A stretch of DNA of 64,000 nucleotides from Massilia sp. BJB1822 (GCF_013369485.1 NZ_JABWEB010000004.1:1-64000); one strand, 5' to 3'; counted from the first letter of the stretch, positions 42,311 to 51,396 are shown. The notes: a model not told the origin generated them from the sequence alone. Numbers and translations are program-made.

Positions 42311-43927
42311 ATGAAACTCGCCAATCTGAAAATCGGCGTGCGCCTGGGGCTGCTCGGCGGCTTCTTCCTGCTGGCTATTCTGGCGGTGGGATTCGAGGGC
42401 TGGACCGCGCTGAACTTCATCAAGGAACGCAATGCCGAAGGCATGCAGCGCTCGGTGCTGCTGACCAAGGCGGTTGATGCCGCGCGCAGCTCACAGGTCG
42501 AGTTCAAGATCCAGGTACAGGAGTGGAAAAACATTCTGCTGCGCGGCAGCGATCCTGCTGTGCTGGACCGCTACACCCAGGCCTTCGTCAAGAGCGGCAA
42601 GCAGACTGCAGGCGAGCTGCAAAAGCTGAATGGTCTGTTGAAGGAGCTGAAACTCAGCACGCCGCTGGTCGATGAGGCCATGCGCGCCCACGAGGATCTG
42701 GGCAAGAAGTACCTGTCCGCCTTGCAGAAATACGATTCGGCAAATCCCGACAGCGCCAAGGTGGTCGATGGCCTGGTGAAGGGCATGGATCGCGCGCCAA
42801 CCAAGCTGATTGACGATATCGTCGCCTTCATCGACGAGCAGTCGCGCCGCCTGATGGCCGAAGTGGCCGCCGACAGCGAGAAGGCCAACCGCAGCGCCAC
42901 CATCTCGCTGCTGGTGATGCTGCTGGTGACGGTGGTGCTGGGCAGCGTGATCCTGGTATGGCTGGTGCGCGGCATCACTGTGCCGCTGACGCAGGCCATC
43001 GACATCGCCAAGACCGTGGCGGCGGGCGATCTGCGCTGCGACGTCGACGTGAAAAGCAGGGATGAAGTGGGCGACCTGCTGCAGGCGCTCAAACAAATGA
43101 GCCAGAACCTGGCGAATATCGTTGGCCGCGTGCGCAGCGGAACGGAAACCATCGCCGGTGCCAGCAGTGAAATCGCCACCGGCAATATGGATCTCTCCTC
43201 GCGCACCGAAGAGCAGGCCAGTTCGCTGGAAGAAACTGCTTCTTCGATGGTCGAACTGACCAGCACTGTGCGGCAGAATAACGAGAACGCCGGACAGGCT
43301 TGCAAGCTGGCCAGCGTGGCCTCCGAAGTGGCCGTCAAAGGCGGCGCCACGGTATCGGAAGTGGTGCAGACCATGGGCGCCATCAACGAATCTTCGCGCA
43401 AGATTGTTGACATCATCGGCGTCATCGACGGCATCGCCTTCCAGACCAATATTCTGGCGCTGAATGCTGCGGTGGAAGCTGCGCGCGCCGGCGAACAAGG
43501 GCGCGGCTTCGCTGTCGTTGCTGGCGAGGTGCGCAACCTGGCCCACCGCTCCGCCGCTGCCGCCAAGGAAATCAAGGAACTGATCGGCGACTCCGTCGAA
43601 CGCGTGGAAGCCGGCAGCCGCCTGGTGGGGCAAGCCGGCGTCACGATGGAAGAAGTGGTCGCCAGCGTCGAAAGAGTGACCGCCATCATTGGCGAAATCG
43701 CCGTCGCCAGCAGCGAGCAGCAGGAAGGCATCGAGCAGATCAGCAACGCCATCAGCCAGATGGACAGCGTCACCCAGCAGAATGCCGCGCTGGTCGAACA
43801 AGCCGCCGCAGCTGCCGACGCCCTGCAGCAGCAAGCCAGCAGTCTGGCCGAAGCCGTCTCCATCTTCAAGCTCCACGACGCCCCTGGCCTCTCAGGCTCC
43901 CGCGCCCTGCGCGCCCTCCCTGCTTGA
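42311..43927 (+). CDS. Methyl-accepting chemotaxis protein
   Basis: 538 residues. TM1 (about 12-30), periplasmic helical sensor (about 31-192), TM2 (about 197-218), HAMP (about 220-272), and the cytoplasmic signalling hairpin with the conserved tip IDGIAFQTNILALNAAVEAARAGEQGRGFAVVAGEVRNLA (about 373-412). Methylation helices carry EEQASSLEETASSM-type sites. No C-terminal NWETF pentapeptide for CheR is present; the tail ends SRALRALPA. It senses an unknown ligand. The stop TGA lies within a TTGATCTGGCTCAA palindrome. Confidence 0.93.
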   Translation: MKLANLKIGVRLGLLGGFFLLAILAVGFEGWTALNFIKERNAEGMQRSVLLTKAVDAARSSQVEFKIQVQEWKNILLRGSDPAVLDRYTQAFVKSGKQTAGELQKLNGLLKELKLSTPLVDEAMRAHEDLGKKYLSALQKYDSANPDSAKVVDGLVKGMDRAPTKLIDDIVAFIDEQSRRLMAEVAADSEKANRSATISLLVMLLVTVVLGSVILVWLVRGITVPLTQAIDIAKTVAAGDLRCDVDVKSRDEVGDLLQALKQMSQNLANIVGRVRSGTETIAGASSEIATGNMDLSSRTEEQASSLEETASSMVELTSTVRQNNENAGQACKLASVASEVAVKGGATVSEVVQTMGAINESSRKIVDIIGVIDGIAFQTNILALNAAVEAARAGEQGRGFAVVAGEVRNLAHRSAAAAKEIKELIGDSVERVEAGSRLVGQAGVTMEEVVASVERVTAIIGEIAVASSEQQEGIEQISNAISQMDSVTQQNAALVEQAAAAADALQQQASSLAEAVSIFKLHDAPGLSGSRALRALPA

Positions 43928-43937
43928 TCTGGCTCAA
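43924..43937. repeat. Solo TTGA-N6-TCAA palindrome at a convergent gene end
   Basis: TTGATCTGGCTCAA, containing the TGA stop of the chemoreceptor gene and lying 7 bases from the stop of the opposing GH13 gene. It resembles the sites that bracket the long palindromes at 18680-18809 and 38746-38887, but no long palindrome is present here. Confidence 0.55.
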
Positions 43938-43944
43938 AGAGGGC

Positions 43945-45795
43945 TTAGCGCAGCTCGAGGATGAGGGGGCTGCGGGCGGGGAGTGTCAGGGTGTCGCGCA
44001 GAAGAAAGTCTTTGCCGCTGATGATGTCGGTGGCGCCGGTGTTGTTTGTCAGCATTTCGTGGAAGCGGCTTAGCTTGAGCTTTACCTCCTTGGCGTTCTT
44101 GTTGAGGATGACCATGAGCTTTTTCTGGTTCTCATGACGGAAGTAGACGTAGACCTCGTTCTCGGGGCCGTAGTGCATCATTTCTCCGTGGTGGACCAGG
44201 GGCTGGGTTTTGCGCCAGTTGACCAGCTTCTTGACGAAAGCCTGGGCGGCGCGCTGTTCGTCGTTCAAGCCTTCGCCCGTGAATGCATTCACTTTGTCGC
44301 CGGGCCAGCCGCCGGGGAAGTCCTGGCGATAGGAGGGGTCGTCGCGGCCTTTGACAGTGCTAGGCATGAGGATTTCGGTGCCGTAGTAGAACTGGGGAAT
44401 GCGCGGGACGGTCAGCACATAGGCAATCGCCATGCGGAACAGGGCTGGGTCGCTGTTCAGTGCACTGTACAGGCGCGAGAGGTCGTGGTTTCCCTCAAAT
44501 AGCACCAGCTGGCCGGGATTGGGATACAGGTGATCCTGCGCCAGGGTTTCGTATAAATCCTTTAGTCCATTTTCATCTTCCGGGCCAGCGACGAGTGCTT
44601 TGCGCAGCACATCGTTGAGGGGGAAGTCCATCATGCTGGGCATGTGGGAGCGGTAGCCGTCGTGGTTTTGCTTGCCTTCCTGCCAGCGCGCGACGAAGGG
44701 GATGTGCGCGCTCCATTCTTCGCCGACCAGATTGAGCTTGGGATATTCCCGCATCACGCGCTGCGACCATTGGCTGAGGAAGGCATTGTCGGAGTAGCCG
44801 AAGGTGTCCACGCGCAGACCAGACAGCCCCGCATATTCAATCCACCATATGCTGTTCTGGATCAGGTAAGCCGCTACCAGCGGATTGGCCTGGTTCAGGT
44901 CCGGCATGGTGTCGACAAACCAGCCGCTGGTGAAGTTGCGCACGTCCTCTTGTGAGGCATACGGGTCTTGCGCGGCGGCGCGGTGGTGGGCGGTGGGGAC
45001 GTATTTGCCTTGATGGGTGATCCAGTCGCGCGCCGGCATGTCCTGCATCCACCAGTGGCGGCTGCCGATGTGGTTCAGCACCACGTCCTGGATCACGCCC
45101 ATGCCTTGCGCACGCGCCTGTGCCACGTAGCGGCGGTAGTCCTCATTGCTGCCGTAGCGCGGGTCGATGCGGTAATGGTTGGTGGCAGCGTAGCCGTGAT
45201 AGCTGTGCTGCGGCATATCGCTTTCGAGCAGGGGCGTGGGCCAGATCTGGGTGAAGCCCATCTCGGCGATATAGCCTAGGTGTTCGCTCATGCCTTGCAG
45301 ATCGCCGCCGTGGCGCCCCGAACCGTCGCGGCGATTGGCCGGGTCGCCCATGCCGAGCAGGCTGTCGTTGCTGGGATTGCCGTTGGCGAAGCGGTCGGGC
45401 ATCAGCTGGTAAATCGTATCGGCGCTGCTGAAGCCTTGGCGCTGGGCTGATCCGGGCTGGCGCGGCAGCAGGCGGTAGTTATATGTCAGCGCTGTTTTGC
45501 CTGCGTGCTGGAAGGCCAGCTCGAAGCTGCCCGGCTGCACGCTGTCGGCCAGCTCCAGGTCGAGGAACAGGTAATTGGGATTGTCGCTGCGCTGCACGCC
45601 CTTCAGACGTACGCCGGGATAGCTGAGCGCCGGCTCCAGTTCCGCGATGCGCGGCCCGTGCACCATCAGCTGCAGCTGCTTATGCGCCATGCCCGTCCAC
45701 CAGAACATCGGCTCCAAGTGCTGAATGCGGTAATCCGGCGCGGCGCTGGCCAGCAGGGGCAGGGTGCTGAAGAGGGCAAGGGCGTGCAATCGCAT
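43945..45795 (-). CDS. GH13 alpha-glucan hydrolase (neopullulanase/cyclomaltodextrinase-like)
   Basis: 616 residues. Signal peptide (1-18, ending ASA), an N-terminal beta-sandwich like cyclomaltodextrinase N domains (about 20-120), and the GH13 barrel with nucleophile D330 (GLRVDTFGY), acid Glu near 358 (LVGEEW) and D438 (EGNHDLSR). DVVLNHIGSRH is the first conserved GH13 block. A C-terminal beta domain follows. Likely periplasmic cleavage of maltodextrins or cyclodextrins. Divergent from a TonB receptor across a 348-base region with a TGTAGT-N3-ACTACA palindrome. Confidence 0.9.
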   Translation of the reverse strand: MRLHALALFSTLPLLASAAPDYRIQHLEPMFWWTGMAHKQLQLMVHGPRIAELEPALSYPGVRLKGVQRSDNPNYLFLDLELADSVQPGSFELAFQHAGKTALTYNYRLLPRQPGSAQRQGFSSADTIYQLMPDRFANGNPSNDSLLGMGDPANRRDGSGRHGGDLQGMSEHLGYIAEMGFTQIWPTPLLESDMPQHSYHGYAATNHYRIDPRYGSNEDYRRYVAQARAQGMGVIQDVVLNHIGSRHWWMQDMPARDWITHQGKYVPTAHHRAAAQDPYASQEDVRNFTSGWFVDTMPDLNQANPLVAAYLIQNSIWWIEYAGLSGLRVDTFGYSDNAFLSQWSQRVMREYPKLNLVGEEWSAHIPFVARWQEGKQNHDGYRSHMPSMMDFPLNDVLRKALVAGPEDENGLKDLYETLAQDHLYPNPGQLVLFEGNHDLSRLYSALNSDPALFRMAIAYVLTVPRIPQFYYGTEILMPSTVKGRDDPSYRQDFPGGWPGDKVNAFTGEGLNDEQRAAQAFVKKLVNWRKTQPLVHHGEMMHYGPENEVYVYFRHENQKKLMVILNKNAKEVKLKLSRFHEMLTNNTGATDIISGKDFLLRDTLTLPARSPLILELR

Positions 45796-45878
45796 GTGAT
45801 CTCCATCGGTGACGCGGCCGCCTGATTGTAGGCTGCCGCACTGGGCTGGTGACGCTAAAGTGGTATTAATAGAGTAAT

Positions 45879-45893
45879 TGTAGTATCACTACA
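45879..45893. promoter_or_regulatory. Probable maltodextrin-regulon operator
   Basis: TGTAGT-ATC-ACTACA, perfect 6-bp inverted repeat with a 3-base centre, 84 bases upstream of the GH13 start and about 250 upstream of the TonB receptor start. Form is compatible with a LacI-type regulator dimer; the regulator is not in the window. Confidence 0.55.
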
Positions 45894-45911
45894 CAATCTC
45901 TCTATTTTTCG

Positions 45912-45926
45912 TGTAGCTCAAATACA
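45912..45926. promoter_or_regulatory. Weaker copy of the maltodextrin operator motif
   Basis: TGTAGC-TCA-AATACA, same length and TGTA/TACA ends as the perfect site 19 bases to its left, so possibly a second binding site. Confidence 0.3.
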
Positions 45927-46143
45927 ACGCGGCTTCCAGATGTGCAGAGAGGGCTTCTACGCAAATCCTTGATATTGCGTAGTTCTACTGAGCTTCAATT
46001 GACATGGTATCTAGTTTTAGTACAAAATTCTTGCGTAACGTCTATAAGAACGTTTGCTTCCTTGGATCCCGTGTAGTCGAATTCAAATGACCTAGGCTTG
46101 AGTTGCGGGAAAATTTCGTACTGTTGAGAGGGGACTTTTTAAA

Positions 46144-48873
46144 ATGGATAAATTCGCAACTGAGCGCCGCCAGCGCGCCTTCCCACTGAGTCCGGTCGCG
46201 GCCGGCTGCGCGCTGTTTGTGACGGCCATGGCGGCGGTGCCGGCATTCGCCCAGAGCAGCGGCCAGGCGGCGGTCCAGGAGCCGATCACGTCGGTCAAGG
46301 TGTCGGGCATCCGCCGCGGCATCGAAGACGCGATCTCCGTGAAAAAAGATTCCACCTCCATCGTCGAAGCCATTTCCGCTGAAGACATCGGCAAGCTGCC
46401 CGATGCTTCTATCGCCGAATCCATCGCCCGCCTGCCAGGTCTGGCCGCCCAGCGCGTTGCCGGCCGCGCCCAGGTGATCAGCGTGCGCGGCCTGTCGCCC
46501 GACTTTGCCACCACCCTGCTGAATGGCCGCGAGCAGGTCAGCACCGGCGACAACCGCAGCGTGGAGTTCGACCAGTACCCCTCCGAGCTGCTGAGTGGCG
46601 TGACCGTGTACAAAACCCCGGACGCCGGCCTGGTAGGCCAAGGCTTGTCCGGCACGCTGGATATGCAGACCGTGCGCCCGCTCTCCTTCGGCGGCCGCAC
46701 TGTGGCCATGAACGTGCGCGGCGAAAAGAATTCGCTGGGCCGCATCGCCAACGCCTCAGCGCGCGGCAACCGCTTCAGCGCCAGCTACATCGACCAGTTT
46801 GCCAACCGCACCATCGGCGTGGCGATCGGCTATGCCCACTTCGAATCGCCCATCCTGCAGCAGGAAACCGGCCTGTATGAACCATGGAAGAAGGAAGACC
46901 GTTCCGGCATCCCGACCGGCACCTTCATCACCGACGGCATCAAGTCCCTGGGCCGCAGCGGCAAGAATGAGCGCGACGGCATCATGGGCGTGCTGCAGTA
47001 CCGTCCGAACAAGCAGTGGACCAGCATGCTCGACGTCTATGCGTCGCGCTTCAAGCGCGAGGAAACCGCCAACCAGTTCGAAGTGCATGTCGGCGGCTTC
47101 AATGGCAATAACAAGCCAGGCCTGGACTTCCAGAACGTGGTCCTGGATAACGGCACCTTCGCCGGCGGCAGCGCCAGCGGCGTGTATCCGCTGGTGCGCG
47201 GCATGTACAACAAGCGCAAGGACGACATCAAGGCTGTCGGCTGGAGCAACAACATCAAGTTCGAAAAATGGTCGCTGTTCGCCGACGTGAACTGGTCCAA
47301 GGCCACGCGCGATGAACTGAACCTGGAAGCCAATACCCAGCTGACCAACGCTGCTCTCGATCCCTTCCTGGACACCGTCAACCTGACCCTGCGCCAGGGC
47401 GGCTTCCCCACTCTGACCGCCAACCGCAATTACAGCGACGCCAGCAAGCTGTATGTCGGCCCGACCATCTACGGTTCCGGCTACGGCAAAGTGCCGCGCG
47501 TGGAGGATGAGCTGAAAGGCTTCAAGCTGGTCGCCAGCCTGCCGATGTTCGACGCGTTGGAAAAAGTATTCTCCGGCGTGGACGTGGGCGTGAACTACGC
47601 CGACCGCAGCAAGGCAAAGCGCCAGCCGGAAGGCGCCATGCTGCTGAAGGATAAGCCTTTCATCATTCCGTCTGAGTTCCTGTACAACTCCGTCGATCTG
47701 GGCTTCTCCGGCACCGGCGTGATCCCGGCGTGGAATGTGCCGGGCGTGGTTTCCAAATACATGATTTTCGCGCCGAACGACACCCAGAGCTACCTGATTT
47801 CCAAGGGCTGGGACGTGAGCGAGAAGATCACCACCGCCTACGCCAAAGCCAATATCGAAGCCGAAATCGGCGACATCAGCGTGCGCGGTAATGTCGGCAT
47901 TCAAGCCCAGCACACCAAGCAGGAATCGGACGCCAAGTTCTGGGACGGCACCGCGCCGGCCGGCCAGCAAGTCAAGCCAGTCCACGACGGCAAGACCTAC
48001 ACCGATTACCTGCCTAGCCTGAACCTGTCCTTCGGCCTGGCGCACGACCAGACCGTGCGCTTCGCCGCCGCCAAGCAGCTGGCCCGCCCGCGCGTTGACC
48101 AGCTGCGCTCCGCGCTCGACTTCAACGTCGCCACCAACACCTTCAAACCGGGCGGCGAAGGCGGTAACGCCCAGCTCGACCCATGGCGCGCCACGGCGCT
48201 CGACCTGTCGTATGAGAAGTACTTCGGCAAAAAAGCCTATGTGGCGGCTGCGGCTTACCACAAGAAGCTGAAGACCTACATCTACACGATGACGCAGAAC
48301 TATGATTTTTCGAAGTTCACGCCAGGCACGCCAGCGATCACCAACTTCGGCGACTACAAGGCGCCGCGCAATGGCCAGGGCGGCTCGCTGAAAGGCGTCG
48401 AGCTGTCCGGCTCTCTGCCGCTGAACATGCTGACCCCAGTGCTGGACGGCTTCGGCGTAAGCGGCAGCTGGAGCTATGCCGACTCCTCGATCAAGATCGA
48501 AGATCCGGACAGCAGCATCGGCAAGAACATCCCGCTGCCAGGCCTGTCCAAGCACTCCTCGAACCTGACGGTGTACTACGAGAAGAATGGCTTCGAAACC
48601 CGCGTCAGCCAGCGCAAGCGTTCTGATTTTGTCGGCGAGATCGGAAACTTCGCCAACAACCGCACCCTGCGTTACGTGGTCGGCGAAAACATCATCGACT
48701 TCCAGGTCGGCTACACCTTCAACACCGGCAGCCTCAAAGGCCTGGGCCTGCTGCTGCAAGTAAACAACTTGCGCAACGCCGCCTACGAAACCTACGCCGG
48801 CAGCCGCAACCAGCCGCTCGAGTACCAGAAATACGGCCGCACCGTCCTGCTGGGCGCCAACTACAAATTCTAA
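46144..48873 (+). CDS. TonB-dependent receptor, carbohydrate type
   Basis: 909 residues. Signal peptide (about 1-40, ending PAFAQ), TonB-box-like SVKVSGIRRGIEDAISVKK, plug domain with SAEDIGKLPDASIAESIARLPGLAAQR and ISVRGLSPDFATTLLNGRE, and a long barrel ending LGANYKF. This is the hallmark of the Xanthomonas/Caulobacter TonB-receptor family (TIGR01782-type) that imports oligosaccharides. Divergent from a GH13 enzyme, so maltodextrin uptake is the likely role. AGAGGGGA is upstream of the ATG. A strong terminator follows. Confidence 0.92.
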   Translation: MDKFATERRQRAFPLSPVAAGCALFVTAMAAVPAFAQSSGQAAVQEPITSVKVSGIRRGIEDAISVKKDSTSIVEAISAEDIGKLPDASIAESIARLPGLAAQRVAGRAQVISVRGLSPDFATTLLNGREQVSTGDNRSVEFDQYPSELLSGVTVYKTPDAGLVGQGLSGTLDMQTVRPLSFGGRTVAMNVRGEKNSLGRIANASARGNRFSASYIDQFANRTIGVAIGYAHFESPILQQETGLYEPWKKEDRSGIPTGTFITDGIKSLGRSGKNERDGIMGVLQYRPNKQWTSMLDVYASRFKREETANQFEVHVGGFNGNNKPGLDFQNVVLDNGTFAGGSASGVYPLVRGMYNKRKDDIKAVGWSNNIKFEKWSLFADVNWSKATRDELNLEANTQLTNAALDPFLDTVNLTLRQGGFPTLTANRNYSDASKLYVGPTIYGSGYGKVPRVEDELKGFKLVASLPMFDALEKVFSGVDVGVNYADRSKAKRQPEGAMLLKDKPFIIPSEFLYNSVDLGFSGTGVIPAWNVPGVVSKYMIFAPNDTQSYLISKGWDVSEKITTAYAKANIEAEIGDISVRGNVGIQAQHTKQESDAKFWDGTAPAGQQVKPVHDGKTYTDYLPSLNLSFGLAHDQTVRFAAAKQLARPRVDQLRSALDFNVATNTFKPGGEGGNAQLDPWRATALDLSYEKYFGKKAYVAAAAYHKKLKTYIYTMTQNYDFSKFTPGTPAITNFGDYKAPRNGQGGSLKGVELSGSLPLNMLTPVLDGFGVSGSWSYADSSIKIEDPDSSIGKNIPLPGLSKHSSNLTVYYEKNGFETRVSQRKRSDFVGEIGNFANNRTLRYVVGENIIDFQVGYTFNTGSLKGLGLLLQVNNLRNAAYETYAGSRNQPLEYQKYGRTVLLGANYKF

Positions 48874-48895
48874 AAACTCTCCCGCAACGCTTCAA

Positions 48896-48921
48896 AACCT
48901 CGCCCCGGCGAGGTTTTTTTT
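48896..48921 (+). terminator. Rho-independent terminator
   Basis: AACCTCGCC, two-base centre, GGCGAGGTT, then a run of T, 23 bases after the TonB-receptor stop. Confidence 0.92.
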
Positions 48922-48938
48922 CGCCACAGCCGAGTTCG

Positions 48939-48969
48939 TGTCCGATTGGGGTCAGACCCCAATCGGACA
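48939..48969. repeat. 31-bp near-perfect palindrome, GGGGTC-A-GACCCC type
   Basis: TGTCCGATTGGGGTC and GACCCCAATCGGACA are exact inverted copies around a single A. The outer TGTCC/GGACA and central GTCAG recall the 39-bp units elsewhere in the window, with a different middle. Confidence 0.85.
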
Positions 48970-48985
48970 TTTCGCGGTCCAGTCC

Positions 48986-49019
48986 GTGTCCACCTTGGGG
49001 TCTGACCCCAATCGGACAC
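48986..49019. repeat. 34-bp palindrome, second GGGGTC-T-GACCCC unit
   Basis: GTGTCCA...TTGGGGTC, T, GACCCCAA...GGACAC, imperfect at two positions per arm. It is itself bracketed by CGGTCCAG (48975-48982) and CTGGACCG (49023-49030). It lies just past the stop of the DUF3325 gene (49036). Confidence 0.8.
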
Positions 49020-49035
49020 AGGCTGGACCGTTGGC

Positions 49036-49383
49036 TTAGGTACTGAGGAAGGTGAGCATGGCGAACGCGGCGGCGAGGAGGGCGCTGCGGCCGGTCAGGC
49101 GGGGCATGTAGGAGAGCAGGAGGACGAGGGCGATGGCGGCGGCCGTCAGTCCGCCCAGCCAGAGCAGGATGCCGTGGCCGACGCTGCCGTCGCGCAGGGC
49201 GGCGGAGAAGGCGAGCAGCAGCGCCAGTCCACCGCCCATGCGTAGGCTGCGGCAGACGGCTGCGGGCGGCGTGGCGCCGCGTCCGTGGATGTCGGCGTAG
49301 TGCCGTTCCATGGCCAGCGAGAGGGCGGCCAGCCCGGTGAAGCAGAAGGCGAACATGGCCGCCATATTCAGCACGCCGTTCAT
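49036..49383 (-). CDS. DUF3325 family small membrane protein
   Basis: 115 residues with about three to four membrane helices (MNGVLNMAAMFAFCFTGLAALSLAMERHY opening, GGLALLLAFSAAL, ILLWLGGLTAAAIALVLLLSY, ALLAAAFAMLTF). The opening with ALAMxRHY is typical of DUF3325, which sits at the end of PepSY/DUF3649 iron-uptake operons. Overlaps the PepSY gene by four bases (ATGA). A role in siderophore reduction or iron release at the inner membrane is inferred from context only. Confidence 0.82.
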   Translation of the reverse strand: MNGVLNMAAMFAFCFTGLAALSLAMERHYADIHGRGATPPAAVCRSLRMGGGLALLLAFSAALRDGSVGHGILLWLGGLTAAAIALVLLLSYMPRLTGRSALLAAAFAMLTFLST

Positions 49384-51002
49384 GCTGCCTCCTGCATCGC
49401 TTTTGCATTCGCGGCAGCGGCGGCGGGACGGGCGGCTTTGGCCTGCCCGCGTCCCAGGCGCCATGCGGCGTAGCCAAGTGCGGCGCCAAGCAGCAGCACG
49501 GTCAGATCGAAGCCAGCCAGCGCCCACGCGCCTTGCGGCAGCGTGACGCCAAGGTGGGCCTGGCTGGTAAAGAGGTTCACCAGCGGCAGGGCCATGAAGG
49601 CAAAGGCGCCGGCGCCAAGTTGGATGCGCCACATGGCGCGGTTCGGCATCAATTGGGCCAGCAAGGCTGCAATGCCCCAGACCGCGAAGAAGACGGTGAT
49701 CTCGCCCTCGGCGCGTTCCGCCATCCCCACTGGCAGCAGGCGGTTGGCCCAGAAGTAAGCGGCGTAAGCGATCGGCAAACCTGCGATGGCGCCGATATTC
49801 AGCGCTTCCACCAGGCGCGTGCCGAAGCCGATGCGTCCGCCCGCCGCCAGCACCTTGGCCTGGCGCTGGCGGCTCTTGACTGCCCACAGCAGCGCGCCCG
49901 TCGCCACCATCGCGCACCCGGCCAGGCCGGAGATGAAGAACAGGGCGCGCAACAACGGCCCGGCAAAGCGCGCCAGGTGCAGGCCATACATCACGCCATG
50001 CGTGCTGCCGCCGTCGATCAGTTCATCGCCGGAAGTCGAGAGCAGTGCGCCGGTCTTGCCGTCGAACTGCATGGCAGGCTGTTTGTGCGACAGATTCTTG
50101 CCCGCAGCGCGGGTGATCGAAACGGTGGCATTGGCGTCGTTCGGCGCGGTGATGGAAATCGAACCGGCATGCTGGCCTTGCCAATGCTTCTCGGCCTGCT
50201 CCAGCATGGGGCGCAGCGGCGCCAGCGGCGCGGCCTCGCCGGAAGCCTTGCGCGGCTTGCCGGCGCTGGGGAAGACTTCGGCGCTGAAGGTATCGTGGTC
50301 GCCCTTGTAAGCAACCGTGGAGGCGGCGGGCATGAACATGAACATCAGCGTCACCAGCCCGGTGTAGGTGATCATCAGGTGATAGGGCAGGGCCAGCACG
50401 GCGGTGGCGTTGTGCGCATCAAGCCAGGAGCGCTGCCCTTTGCCGGGACGGAAAGTGAAGAAGTCCTGGAAGATGCGGCGGTGCGTGATGACGCCGCTGA
50501 TGATCGCCACCAGCATGAACATGGCGCACACGCCGACGATCCAGCGCGCCGTCAGCGGCGACATATAGTGCAGATCGAAGTGCAGGCGATAGAGGAATTC
50601 GCCGCCGCGCGTTTCGCGTGCTTCGGCCGCTTCCGCGCCGGTGGCAGGATCGATCAGCATGTTCTTGAAACGGCGCCGGCCTTTCTTTTCGCCGCCGCCT
50701 TCCTTCTCCTTGGGCGACCAGCCGATGCGTGTTGCCGGCGCACGCTCGGTCGGCAGCGTGATGAACCAGCGCGAGGCGTCGGGTGCTTTTTGCTGCAAGG
50801 CCTGGATGGCTGTCTCGGTGGCTTGCGCCACCGGCACCGGCGTCATGGCCGACGCGTGCAGCTCAGGCTTCATCCACAGCGTGATCTCGTCGCGGAAGTA
50901 GGTTGCCGTGCCGGCACTGAAAACGAGGAACAGCACCCAGCAGACCAGCAACCCGGTCCAGGTATGCAGCCACGCCATCGATTGGCGGAATCCTTCTTTC
51001 AT
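49380..51002 (-). CDS. PepSY-associated transmembrane protein
   Basis: 540 residues from the ATG at 51002. N-terminal MAWLHTWTGLLVCWVLFLVFSAGTATYFRDE is the classic PepSY-TM opening. Periplasmic PepSY-like segments (about 50-180 and 260-360) alternate with membrane helices; the C-terminal part has five further helices (about 380-515). Conserved His (LHTW, RLHFDLHY, THRRIFQDFF, YHLMITYTG) suggest haem binding and reductase activity on ferric siderophores. Four-base overlaps with DUF3649 upstream and DUF3325 downstream show tight coupling. Confidence 0.87.
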   Translation of the reverse strand: MKEGFRQSMAWLHTWTGLLVCWVLFLVFSAGTATYFRDEITLWMKPELHASAMTPVPVAQATETAIQALQQKAPDASRWFITLPTERAPATRIGWSPKEKEGGGEKKGRRRFKNMLIDPATGAEAAEARETRGGEFLYRLHFDLHYMSPLTARWIVGVCAMFMLVAIISGVITHRRIFQDFFTFRPGKGQRSWLDAHNATAVLALPYHLMITYTGLVTLMFMFMPAASTVAYKGDHDTFSAEVFPSAGKPRKASGEAAPLAPLRPMLEQAEKHWQGQHAGSISITAPNDANATVSITRAAGKNLSHKQPAMQFDGKTGALLSTSGDELIDGGSTHGVMYGLHLARFAGPLLRALFFISGLAGCAMVATGALLWAVKSRQRQAKVLAAGGRIGFGTRLVEALNIGAIAGLPIAYAAYFWANRLLPVGMAERAEGEITVFFAVWGIAALLAQLMPNRAMWRIQLGAGAFAFMALPLVNLFTSQAHLGVTLPQGAWALAGFDLTVLLLGAALGYAAWRLGRGQAKAARPAAAAANAKAMQEAA

Positions 51003-51310
51003 GGCAGGCTCCGATACAGGGCGTAAGCGATGCCACTCATAACGGCGGACGGCAGCAGCAGTCCAAGCCAGGCGCGCGCGGCGCTGCGGGCGGCAAAGGC
51101 CCACAGCACGGCGCAGGTCAGCAGGGCGAAAGAGAGCAGTGTGGAATTGACGACGGCATCGGCGCGCGAAGCGCCCATGGCGGGCAGCGCGAGCGCCAGC
51201 AGCGACGCCGCGGCGGAGGTGGCCAAGTAGCCCCCCAGCACCGCCGCCAGCGTGCGCGAGGCGATGCCGGCGCGGTAGCTGGCGTTTTCCGAAAGTGTCG
51301 GTAGACGCAT
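50999..51310 (-). CDS. DUF3649 family small membrane protein
   Basis: 103 residues, three predicted helices (RTLAAVLGGYLATSAAASLLALALP, STLLSFALLTCAVLWAFAA, LGLLLPSAVMSGIAYALY). DUF3649 proteins accompany PepSY proteins and siderophore receptors. It overlaps the PepSY start by four bases and follows the receptor stop by 86 bases, which contain a hairpin with a T-run. Confidence 0.85.
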   Translation of the reverse strand: MRLPTLSENASYRAGIASRTLAAVLGGYLATSAAASLLALALPAMGASRADAVVNSTLLSFALLTCAVLWAFAARSAARAWLGLLLPSAVMSGIAYALYRSLP

Positions 51311-51332
51311 GGGGAACTCCTTGGCTTGGAAT

Positions 51333-51373
51333 AAAAAAAGGACAGAGAGCTGATTGGGGAGTACTCCCTGTCC
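51333..51373 (-). terminator. Intra-operon terminator or attenuator
   Basis: On the minus strand GGACAG...CTGTCC (six bp, plus GAG/CTC inside after one mismatch) is followed directly by TTTTTTT (51333-51339). It lies between the siderophore receptor and DUF3649, so it likely reduces expression of the inner-membrane genes relative to the receptor. Confidence 0.6.
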
Positions 51374-51396
51374 CGAAAGGGTGGTCTTTACAAGCC

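Larger units (their letters stand above)
45796..46143. promoter_or_regulatory. Divergent control region, GH13 / TonB receptor
   Basis: 348 bases without a gene, AT-rich from about 45860. It holds the TGTAGTATCACTACA palindrome (45879-45893) and a weaker TGTA-N7-TACA site (45912-45926). TTGACA (45999-46004) followed after 16 bases by TACAAA (46021-46026) is a possible promoter for the receptor. No small ORF with a ribosome site was seen. Confidence 0.6.
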
